Assembly: GCA_964023205.1 (NCBI GenBank)
Contig: OZ026851.1
Coordinates: 15,479,637 to 15,543,636, forward strand
Reading direction: 5' to 3'
DNA length: 64,000 nt
From: Lutraria lutraria
Lineage: Eukaryota; Mollusca; Bivalvia; Venerida; Mactridae
Shown: one piece after another, positions 44,920 through 56,600 of the stretch
Layout of the letters: each line of letters opens with the position of its first letter
Position numbering within the stretch: the first letter of the stretch is position 1
Translations under genes and position numbers: made by a program
Notes under the pieces: generated by a model
Told to the model about the DNA's origin: nothing
What the model saw: the letters and a program-made list of their open reading frames with translations, nothing else
Databases searched by the model: none

Positions 44920-45297
44920 TTTATTTCATTTAAAAATAACCAATCAGAATACTGCTAAAATGTGATTGGTTCATTTCATTTAAAATATAGCCAATCAGAA
45001 TACTGCTTAAATGTGATTGGTTCATTTCATTTAAAATATAGCCAATCAGAATATTGCTACTATGTGATTGGTTCATTTCATTTAAAATATAGCCAATCAG
45101 AATGTGATTGGTTCATTTCATTTAAAATATAGCCAATCAGAATACTGCTTAAATGTGATTGGTTCATTTCATTTAAAAAATAACCAATCAGAATATTGCT
45201 ACTATGTGATTGGTTCATTTCATTTAAAAAATAACCAATCAGAATATTGCTACTATGTGATTGGTTCATTTCATTTCAAATATATCCAATCAGAAGC
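44920..45297. repeat. 51 bp tandem repeat with paired CCAAT motifs
   Basis: Eight units of TGTGATTGGTTCATTTCATT, TAAAATATAGCCAATCAGAA and a short TACTGCTTAAA spacer. Each unit carries GATTGG and CCAATC facing each other, so each could form a small hairpin or present two CCAAT boxes. Confidence 0.92.
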
Positions 45298-46693
45298 ATA
45301 CATTTGGATACTCAGTGTTCTGGCTCTATTTTGATAACTTTGGAGCTCAAATCAAATATGTAACACTACTACCAGACAGATAACATATAAATCTACATAA
45401 AAACATAGAACAGTTAATACAGATACAGTTTTATTACAGGTATTGGCTAATTGATAGGTACTGATGTGACAAAATTTGATACACAATACATTTTTTGATT
45501 GATTACAAATCAGTGTGTGAATATAAACAAGAGGACAGTGCAATGGTTTGAATATAGAATTTAATACACGCTGGCTTACAAACATAAGGATTGAAAAAAA
45601 AAAACTGTATACTAACACACACTTAATGAACAAAGATGAATAGAAAGAGATTTAAAATACTTTTCTGAGAAAAACACAAAAACAGCAGAAATCTAGTAAA
45701 AAATTAAAAGCGACAGATAACGATGACAATTTAAACTACCAAATTGTTTTTTGTTTTTTTTCATATACTTAGACTTTGTAGTTCTTAATGTATTTTTTCA
45801 ATTATACATACATTTTTTTCTGAATTTCCTTTACAAAATGCAGTATCACTAATTTAAGTGTGTGTGCTTTTAACTTTAATTAAAAGCAAAATGTCCGACA
45901 TCCAAGAAGTCCCACGGAAGGGGAATAGTCATATAATTTTTTTCTTGAAATACAGATGAAAAAAAACAACCCAGTCAGATTAAAAAACAAAGTAAAACAT
46001 AGAAATTGACAGAAAAGACAAACAAACATGAAAAGTATGAAGTTACATCACTAGACAAAACATGCATTAAATGTTAAATTAAATGATTTATATTTGTACC
46101 TAAATACACCATCAACTAGCTGATAAACATTTTTTTACTCTATAAGTATAAAAAAGCCTTATTTGTATATACAAGCTGATAAACACTTCATAAATACTTT
46201 ATAAATACTTCACATTATTCATAAATACTTCATATACTTTATAAATAGTTCACATACTTCACTAATACTTCACATTTAAAAACAAAAAAGTTAAAAACAT
46301 CAATTAAAACTTTCTCCAACCATGTTTTTGCACTGTTACAATATGGCAACCGATATTTTACACTCCAAAACTTCTCATAGAAAAAATATTGCACGAGTCA
46401 ATCAATGACAAAAAAATACCAGAATTATCAAGAATTTGTCATCGTAAAATATATTGCACTCTTGAAATATTGCACAAGGAATACTTATTAGCTCCTGCCA
46501 TCCATGTCAATATTGCACTTCTTGGTTTTATCACTCATCTTTTGTATTCAACAAAACATTTTATCTCCACAACATAGTCTCACGTTTTCTGACACCATAA
46601 TAACTTCAGCACAATCATATTGTCATATAAACTCAGATACATCAATTTGGAGTAATCACATACACACAGGTTTATCTGAAAATTAAACAAAAT
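45298..46693. other. intergenic, AT-rich, no gene recognised
   Basis: Only short frames are present. ATAAATACTTCA-type simple repeats occupy about 46185-46285. TATTGCAC occurs four times at 46388-46520. Confidence 0.45.
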
Positions 46694-46873
46694 TACAGTA
46701 CAACTTCTCCAGAGCAACCCTCTTTTTAAAAACAGCCTCCCTTGAACAACAACATGGTTTTACTACACTGCATGATTTATTCATTAATTTAACCTCTCTA
46801 GAGCAACAACCTCTCAACAACAACATAATTTTGTTACTCCCAAAGGATGCTGCTTTGTAGAGGTTGCACTGTA
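46694..46873. mobile_element. MITE, family M2 (first of a tandem pair)
   Basis: TACAGTACAACTTCTCCAGA at the left and GTAGAGGTTGCACTGTA at the right, with the CAACAACCTCTCAACAACAA interior. Confidence 0.8.
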
Positions 46874-46885
46874 TGTTCTTTTTTG

Positions 46886-47065
46886 TACAGTAAAACCTCT
46901 CCAGAGCGGCCCTCTGTATAGCAACACCCTCTCTATAACAACACCTTCAAAATTTCCCTAAGTTGATATTTACTCTAAATTTAACCTCTGTAGAGCAACA
47001 ACCTCTAAACAACGGCCAATATTTGAAGCTCCCACAGGGTGTTGCTCTACAGAGGTTGTACTGTA
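46886..47065. mobile_element. MITE, family M2 (second of a tandem pair)
   Basis: It starts 12 bp after the previous copy: TACAGTAAAACCTCTCCAGA at the left and CAGAGGTTGTACTGTA at the right. The interior differs enough to show an independent insertion. Confidence 0.8.
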
Positions 47066-47542
47066 TATCTTATTAGGTGTTTAATGCCATTCTTTCCAGG
47101 ATATACTGTTGTCAAATATTCATGGAAGGGTATGACCTGCCACCTTCGGGAATCGAACCCGGATCACTGACATTTGTTACAAAAATGCATTAAATGTATG
47201 AACAGGCCAATATTGTGAGGAAGTTATCAGCTCCTTGCGGAAGGGTAAGTTAGAACTGGTTAGAAAATAGTCCAGGAAAACTGTTTAGGTTAACCGGCAG
47301 CTGTATATAACTGGAGTATCGCGCTGAAACGATATGTCACCAGGATTTCCATGCCATATGACAACAAGTACTGGTGGATTTAATTTGGACGAGAATTCAA
47401 ATATAGCAATTCATTGCATGTGGTATTTCCTGAGCAGTTTCTAGTGAAACAGACTGGATGAATTTTTTTTAAATCTCAACCATCCGAATTGTTTAAAATA
47501 AAAGACAACATTTTATATTGTATTATGCTAGAAATAACTTAC
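47066..47542. other. downstream of the UNC-89-like gene; tRNA-like B-box
   Basis: GGGAATCGAACCCGGATC at about 47145 is a B-box on the minus strand (GGTTCGATTCCC), so a worn SINE is likely. I see no clear AATAAA for the minus-strand gene here. Confidence 0.35.
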
Positions 47543-47555
47543 CAAATATATATGT

Positions 47556-47624
47556 TTAACAGAACATCAGGGCATCGTCAAGGTAATTCATTGAGGTTTC
47601 TTTGGCGATCTTTTCTTCATCGGG
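47556..47624 (-). CDS. exon: 22-residue C-terminus and stop
   Basis: It follows CTGTTTTATAG and is in phase 0 with the donor at 50909. It encodes PDEEKIAKETSMNYLDDALM then FC and TAA. A GTAAGT lies 13 bp beyond the stop, which is compatible with a 3' UTR intron. Confidence 0.6.
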   Translation of the reverse strand, partial: PDEEKIAKETSMNYLDDALMFC

Positions 47625-50600
47625 CTATAAAACAGATGAATAAAAAACTCAGTAAAGTCATATAGTGTTAGAAAAAAGTTAAAACCACATATAACTGTTG
47701 ACGAGAATTCAACTTTCTTCAGTTATGAATATTAAGCACACAGTTCACATTGATATTTTCTAAATATTATTTGGCCAAAATTATAAATAAAAAATATTAT
47801 GACAATATTCTTATTACTAGTTCTAGAATTGAAGATTTGATTTTTTTTCACAACATAGCTTATTCACACATTAAATCAATTGGCTCTGTTTTGATCTTAA
47901 ATACTACAGAAGATGATCATAGTGAACTGATGCAGACAACAGGAAGAGTCAGACACAGTGAAATATCCATTGTTCCTTGAAAACTCCTTTCTTCCATTGC
48001 TATAGTGAAACAAGGATATTCTAGTAATGAAGTAAATATTGATATCGCTTGGAATACAAAATAATTGCGTACAATAGAAGTAATTCATAAAAGTTGCAGT
48101 CCTATATAACCTTAGTCTAGATTAAACAAGATAAATAATTATTCAATTAAAAATAAATTAACTCTGTGTAGCATCTGGATGGGTATATTTTAATTAACTT
48201 CAAAGTATTTTTATGAAAACATGTACAGTAAAACCTCAATTATTCGACGCCCGATTATCAGAATACCCTGTATTATCCGAATAAGATCAACATTCCTGAT
48301 TACGACTCTGTTTATTTCATTACTGAAATGGATTATTCGAAACCATGAATTATCCGAATGATTTTTTTCGGACCCTAGGAATTCGAATAATCAGGATTTT
48401 TTCTGTACATGTTTTGTAAATAGTATCCATGTTTTGATAAAGGCAAAAGCCAAATCGTTGAATTAAAGGAGAAAAAACACCAAAAATAGATTATTAACAT
48501 TGTACAATAAGGATTAATATGAAGGGAAATAATTGTTACATTATTATATAAGTAGGAAAATTTAAGCACCATCAAAAAAACATGATGTGATTTTATACTT
48601 ACCTTGATAGATTCAATTAAATAGTTAAGTGCATATATAAGCAATTAATAGTTTTTATATAGTTAGATGAAAACAAATTTCTTACCCCAGTTTTAAGCAG
48701 AAATATATAGAAAAGCAATTATTTAATGCAGTGGTAATACACATGACAATGTATAATATGCAATGTTGGATAATTAAGTCAAAATATATGTTTGTACATC
48801 AAAGCAGGATAATTGTCAATAATTTATTAGAATAAATACATAATTAGTATAAAATAAACAATAATCATGCAAAATATATATCAGCAATACAAAAATGCAA
48901 ACATGCTGGTATGCAATGACATCTAAAAGGAATGCTTCATAGGAACTCAAATCTATTAGAACTCAACTGTAAGGTTGACCTTTATAAGCCCAAAGGTACA
49001 AAAACACCCAAATATTTTAAATAAAAATCTGATTCCACAGTTTATCATGGTCATATAAACATTTATTGCTTTGTACAGACTTTGATAAATTCTGTTGTAC
49101 ATAAATTGAACACATATAAAGTTAAAATCTGCAAAATATTTATTTACTTTGTATTACAATTTGGACAAGTAAAATATGGACTAGTAAAATATGGACTAGG
49201 TAAAATATGGACTGGTAAAATATGGACTAGTAAAATATGGACTGGTAAAATATGGACTAGGTAAAATATGGACTAGTAAAATATGGACAAGTAAAATATG
49301 GACTGGTAAGATATGGACTAGTAAAATATGGACTAGGTAAAATATGGACTGGTAAAATATGGACTAGTAAAATATGGACAAGTAAAATATGGACTGGTAA
49401 AATATGGACTAGGTAAAATATGGACTAGTAAAATATGGACTAGGTAAAATATGGACTGGTAAAATATGGACTAGTAAAATATGGACAAGTAAAATATGGA
49501 CTGGTAAAATATGGACTAGTAAAATATGGACTGGTAAAATATGGACTAGGTAAAATATGGACTAGTAAAATATTGACAAGTAAAATATGGACTGGTAAAA
49601 TATGGACTAGGTAAAATATGGACTAGTAAAATATGGACTGGTAAAATATGGACAAGTAAAATATGGACTAGTAAAATATGGACTGGTGAAATATGGACTA
49701 GTAAAATATGGACAAGTAAAATATGGACTGGTAAAATATGGACTAGTAAAATATGGACTAGGTAAAATATGGACTGGTAAAATATGGACTAGTAAAATAT
49801 GGACAAGTAAAATATGGACTGGTAAAATATGGACTAGGTAAAATATGGACTAGTAAAATATGGACTAGGTAAAATATGGACTGGTAAAATATGGACTAGT
49901 AAAATATGGACAAGTAAAATATGGACTGGTAAAATATGGACTAGTAAAATATGGACTAGGTAAAATATGGACTAGGTAAAATATGGACTAGTAAAATATT
50001 GACAAGTAAAATATGGACTGGTAAAATATGGACTAGGTAAAATATGGACTAGTAAAATATGGACTGGTAAAATATGGACAAGTAAAATATGGACTAGTAA
50101 AATATGGACTGGTGAAATATGGACTAGTAAAATATGGACCAGTAATACTTGGACTAGTAAAATATGGACTAGTACAATTTTGACTAGTAAAATATGGACT
50201 AGTACAATTTTGACTAGTAAAATATGGACTAGTAAAATATGGACTAGTAAATTTTGGACTAGTAAAATTTGAACTAGTAAAATATGGACCAGTAAAACTT
50301 GGACAAGTAAAATATGGACTAGTACAATTTGGACAAGTAAAATATGGACTAGTAAAATGTGGACTGGTAAAATATGGACTAGTAAAATATGGACTAGTAA
50401 AATTTACATGTATATATTTGTGTAATAAAAACTTATAAATTGTTGAGTTCAAACAGAATAGATTAATGAAGCAACATATAGGATGATTAAACAGTATGAT
50501 AAATTAGTTGTTAAAAAGAATGAGATGTGATTACTGGTTGATGGTTTTAAAGGTGTATGTTCCAATAAGAATGAAACAAGAAAACAACAGTTGACTTGTA

Positions 50601-53600
50601 GAAAGATATATATTGGAAGGTATGAGGAATTTAGACAGGCTGAAGAAGAATAAGGTTCTGAGAAAAGTTGTAATTCTGAAAATTGAGAAGACTATAAAAT
50701 AATTGTCTTTACAATGGTAGGTATTTGGTTGAGGGGACTATTGTCTCAACTAAATTTGATGGGAAAAATAAATAGTGGAGAATTTCCCAGAAAACTTGAG
50801 GAAGAAAACATAGAATTGTATATACATGGAGAAATCAATTGGATCAATCCTGGGTGGTGTGGAGGATTTCAGAAGAATACGTGGCTTCATTCTCTATAAA
50901 AGACTTACTTTACTAAAACTTTTATCTTTCAAAGAAGCTAAATCCTCATGGGAACCTAAAAGGTATTTTCCACAGTCTTCAGAAGTTACCTCCATATCTT
51001 CCAATATTTCTTTCTTCATTTCCTCAATTTCAGAATCATTTGACATGAATTCTCTTACCGTCTCTCTAGCTTTTGTGACTTTAGCTAACTCCAGATTGCT
51101 TGCTACATCCATCTCTGAAAATGATTCCTCAACCATTGAAGAAGAGATGTTCATTGTTTCTTCCGATGATCCGGTCAGCATGCTTCCAGAAATCAGAGTT
51201 TCCTTTCTTTCAACAGATGTTACCGTAGTGGTTTCTGAATCCTTGCAAATAGTGGAACTTGTTGATTGACTGAATTCTTCCTTGGAGACTGTAACAGAGC
51301 CTGACATTTCCTGAGATGATTGCACCTCCTTTGCGGATGATTCCATCTTTTCTGTGACTGCAGATTCCATTTTTGTACCATCCTGTTCATCCACAACTGT
51401 AGCAGAAGTTTCCTTACTTACAGATGAACTTTTTACAACAGCTGTCTCATCACCAGAGACAAGATTTTCATTAACAACCACATTTGTCTCCTTCTTCTCA
51501 GTGACTTCAAGTTTGCCACCTTCTATTTTCTCTTCCACAGACTCTACTACTGACATAGACTTCTTTGCACTGGAAACAAGATCTTCAGAAGATGTATCTT
51601 GCGTTACTACAACATTTTCTGCCATAGAAGATTCAGCAGATTTTGAAATTAATTTAGAATCAGAAATGTTTTCAACAATTTCTTGTTTTGCAGATTCCTG
51701 TTTGCTTACTTCCATTGAAGAAATTGATTCACTACTATCAGTTACATCCAAGTCATTAATTTCACTCTTTTTAATATCAAATTTGTCTTTTGTTAGTTCA
51801 TTTGACTCACTTAATTTGTCCTGTTCATTACTTACTACACTTTCAGTAACTTGTTTGCTATCTGATGCACTTTGTGTAATGTTCTCAGATTGATTCTTAG
51901 AAATGTCACTTTCATTAGTTATACTACTTTTTGAAACAGCTGCCTCATCCTTTGCATTAGTTTCAGAAATTGCAGACTCACTTGTTGAAACTGATTCAGA
52001 AACAGTTTCTTTCTTAGTTATGCTTTCCAACGCATCTGTCTCCACAGTAGATTCACTTGTTGTGACACTTTCAGAAACTTCAGACAATGTGGATTCAGTT
52101 TTTGAAACTTTTTCAAAATCTGCAGCCTTAGAAATTGATGCTTCATCCTTTGAACCACTTTCAGACGCTGAAGTTGAAGAAGACTCAGTAATAGTTGTCT
52201 CACTCTTTGAGGAACTTTCAGAAGCTTTAGTGTCATCCTTTGAACCACTTTCAGACACTACAGTCTCAGAAGTTGACAAAGAGTCAGAGACAGTGGTCTC
52301 ACTCTTTGATGAACTTGCAGAAGCTATGATGTCATCCTTTGCACCACTTTCAGACACTGTAGTCTCAGATGTTGACACAGAGTCAGAGGTCTTACTCTTT
52401 GATGAACTTTCAGATGCAGAAGCGCCATCCTTTGAACCACTTTCAGACACTACAGTCTCAGAAGTTGACAAAGAGTCAGAGACAGTGGTCTCACTCTTTG
52501 ATGAACTTGCAGAAGCTATGATGTCATCCTTTGCACCACTTTCAGACACTGTAGTCTCAGATGTTAACACAGAATCAGAGGTCTTACTCTTTGATGAACT
52601 TTCAGATGCAGCAGTGTCATCCTTTGAACCACTTTCTGACACTACAGTCTCAGAAGTTGACACAGTGTCAGAGACAGTGGTCTTACTCTTTGATGAACTT
52701 TCAGATGCAGCAGCGTCATCCTTTGAACCACTTTCAGACACTACAGTCTCAGAAGCTGACACAGTGTCAGAGACAGTGGTCTTACTCTTTGATGAACTTT
52801 CAGAAGGTGCAGCATCATCCTTTGAACCACTTTCAGACACTGCAGTCTCAGATGTTGAAATAGTTTCAGAGACAATGGTCTTACTCTTTGATGAACTTTC
52901 AGAAGGTGCAGCGTCATCCTTTGAACCACTTTCAGACACTGCAGTCTCAGATGTTGATATAGTTTCAGAGACAGTGGTTTTACTCCTTGATGAACTTTCA
53001 AAAGGTGCAGTGTCATCCTTTGAACCACTTTCAGACACTGCAGTCTCAGATGTTGATATAGTTTCAGAGACAGTGGTTTTACTCCTTGATGAACTTTCAG
53101 AAGGTGCAGTGTCATCCTTTGAACCACTTTCAGACACTGCAGTCTCAGATGTTGATATAGTTTCAGAGACAGTGGTTTTACTCCTTGATGAACTTTCAGA
53201 AGGTGCAGTGTCATCCTTTGAACCACTTTCAGACACTGCAGTCTCAGATGTTGATGTAGTTTCAGAGACAGTGGTCTTACTCTGTGATGAACCTTCAGAA
53301 ACTGAAGATTCAGTGGTTGATGAACCTTCAGAAGCTGTGGTCTCAATCTTTGTTTCACTTGAACCCTCCTCAGCAGTCTCAGAAGTTGCTGTGGTCTCAG
53401 GGACAGTGGTCTCACTCTTTGAAACACTTTCAGAAACTGAAGTTTCAGTGGTTGATGAACTTTCAGAAGCTTTGGTCTCACTCTTTGAAACACTTGATCC
53501 GCTTTCAGACACGTCAGTCTCAGGAACTGCTGCCGTCTCAAGGATAGTGGTCTCACTCTTTGTAACACTTTCTGACACGGCAGAAGATGACATCTCAACT

Positions 53601-56600
53601 GTTGCCTCATCCTTTGCTAAGCTCTTAGATTCTGAGGCCTGACTCCTTTTCAAACTTTCGGACACTTCAGTCTCAGTAGTCAACATGCTCTCTGACTTTG
53701 TGGCATCATCCTTAGAAATGCTTTCAGAGATATCAGAAGTACTGCTTTCAGCTGCTGCAGTCTCATTAGTGTGGGCGCTTTCAGAATCATCAGTTTTGCT
53801 CATCAAAATACCTTCTGAAACAGCAGATTCATTTGTTGTCACACTTTCAGAAGTAGTGGATTTTTCTTGACCAGCAATGGTTGCATCAAAATTTTCTTCA
53901 CCTGTTGTACTGAGATTAAGCTTATCAAGCTCACTGCTATCTGTTGCGTCTTTACTTTCAGATTTAGCATCTGATTTTTCAATTGATTCAATAGTAGAGG
54001 AACTTTCTGAGGAAGCATTAGTTTGTAATACATTCTCTTCAACTTTCTTAGAATCTGTACAAACTTCAGAAGAATCTGAAGCTACAGTTTCTTCAATTTG
54101 AGCTTCTGACTGTTCCTCCTTAACTTGTTTGGGTGTTTTCTCAACTTGCTTGGCCTCTGTCACTTCAACTTGAGAATCTTCTTTCTCCTCAACAGGAACA
54201 CTTGAGGTGTCTATTTCATCAGTCTTCATTTGTTTTGATTTAACTTCAGTTTTGTCAACTTCAGTTGTTTGAACATCTGATGAAACAACAGCAGAAGTAA
54301 CTTCCTCAACAGCTTTTTCAGCAATCTTTTCAGCAGTTTCTGATATCTCTCTATTAATTGATTCTTTACTAGTTTCTAATGTTTCAGTTGACACCCTGGA
54401 TTTATCTTCTGAAGTTGATATTTCAGAAGACATTTCTTCAGTTGTTTCAGATTCCTTCTTCACACTGGTGTCATCCTTACTGCTGATCTCACTAGGTTTG
54501 TCTGTAACATCTGAACTTGCTGTTTTACTTACTGATGTTGTTTCAGAAGAATCTGAAATACTCTCTGTGCCAATAACTTCTTTTTCATCTGAAAGATCTT
54601 TAGTTTTGGGTTTAACATTAGACTTACTTTCAATGACATCTGCTTTCTTTTCTGAGTCAACATCAGATTTAACAACATTAGTTTTATCCGAGTCACTAGA
54701 TACAGTCTGAACTGATTCAGCTCCACTAGCTGTTTGATCAGCTTTTTCACTAGGTAAACCGGCATCAATTTTGTCTTCTGCAGTTGGAGATGATTCAGAT
54801 TTAGGTTTTCCAACTGCAATTTCTTCCAATGCAGCACTTGTAATTTCTTCTGCCTTGCTTTCTGCTAAACTTTCAATGGATTGAATAGATTCACTAGATT
54901 GTACCTTAGAACTTGGTGGTCCTTCTTCACCATTAGTTTCCATTGCTTCAGTAAATTCATCATCATCATCATCTTTGGTTTCAGCTTTTGCTTGTTCTTC
55001 TGCTGGTTTTCCGTCAGGAGCAATTGATTCAAGAGCATCAACAAAGACTTCTTCGGTTTCTTGTGCTTCTGTCTTTTCCTCAACTTTCTTCACTGCAGCA
55101 TCCTCTTTTTTCTCTATAACTTTTTCTGTTATATCTGTCTCTTTCAGTTCAGTTGTGGCATCAGCTTGTTTCTTTTCTACATCAACAGGTTTAGTGGCTG
55201 CTGGTTTGTCTTCCTTCAATTCCTCTATTTTACTTGGCTTCATTGCTGCTTCAGTCTCCACAACAATCTGTTCAGTTTTATGTATTTCTTGTACATTCAA
55301 TTCTTCCACAATCTCCATCTTACCTTTTTTAACTGGTTTATCAAGTTCCTCTACTTCCTTTGATGAAACAATCTCAGGCTTTTCAGCAACTTCTTTCTGA
55401 ACATCAACAATAACTTCAGATTCATCTGTCTTTACAGGTTCAACTGTCTCCTTTGTTGCAGATATAATCTCAGACTTCACTTCTGCTTCAGATCTTGAAA
55501 CTTCTTCTTCAGCAATCTTTTCCTCAACAACAGTTTCCACATCTTTGTCAATCTTAGCCTCCAATGATTCTTCTTCAACCTTAGTCTCCATCTCTGCAGT
55601 TGTAACCATGTCTTCTTGTTCAACCTCAGTATCTCTTTCAATTTTGTAAACCAATTTTTCAAGGAGTGGTAACTCTGCTATCTTGGCAGCTTCTTCATGA
55701 AGAACTTCAGAAAGGGACACAACAGGGGCAACTTTTTTATCCATTTTGTTCAGTATTTTTTCACTAAGAATAGGGTCAGACTTTGGAGCTGGTACAATCT
55801 GCAATACATGAGTCCTTAAAGCTAATACTAAAATATAACCAGTGGATACTCTTTACCTAGTTTTGGTTTTTCACCAAGGCTGCAACTATAAAATATTGTC
55901 AGTAAAAAACATGATATTATTAAGAAAAAACAAAAAAACGATTTTTGTTAGAAATTATATCTAATAGTATCTGAAATATCTAACATGTGAGAAATATTCA
56001 CTAAAAAGAAAACTACTACAAACTTTCTATCTTTTTTTCTAAATCCAGTAAAATATATTATATATATCCATGCATTTATAAAATATAGCATAATTATTTC
56101 ATAAAGTTATATTGAAAATAAATTTCATTGAAACTAACCATACTGGTTGGCGACCTTTTCGCACATTTTTTAAAATATCTTAAAAACTGTTTACTTTTGA
56201 CACTAGATATTTTACCTGCATGAAGCTAGGTTCAAGTCCAATATGACGACATGTTTTTATTTTACTTTCTAAATATAGAACACACATTTTGAGGCCCTGA
56301 CGTGGGATCGTTAAATTGTGTTAATTTTGCTTAAAACAGTACCATGTTTCCGGACACTTAGTCGGCAGTAATAACACGTCTGTTTTATTATGTAATTGAA
56401 TATTTTTACTGTCAATCATTAGTTTATGAAATATTTTACTCGTATATGTATTATTCTCTATGTAAAAATTATCTCCCCTGCATACAAGAATGTATAAAAA
56501 TAAACACGTACTGTACCATATCATCAAAATGTGCGGTTACGGACTGTGGATAAAAAATCAACGTTTATAATAATATGATGGTTAAATATTATATGGTATG

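Noticed and set aside
45078..45334. Frames on both strands with NQSHSSNILIGYFLNE-type repeats
   Set aside because: They come from the 51 bp CCAAT array, a multiple of three, and have no gene context.
46388..46520. Four TATTGCAC motifs resembling the 5' end of miR-92 family RNAs
   Set aside because: The match is limited to about eight bases, the following bases differ from the family as I recall it, and no hairpin precursor is visible.
50033..50452. 139-codon frame of YFTSPYFTSP repeats
   Set aside because: It is a translation of the 15/16 bp minisatellite in an intron.
51903..53642. 579-codon open frame opposite the large exon
   Set aside because: It mirrors the Ser/Thr/Glu-rich repeats on the true strand, where the biased codons leave no stops on the complement. 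The opposite strand has the splice sites, the frame continuity and the link to the kinase.
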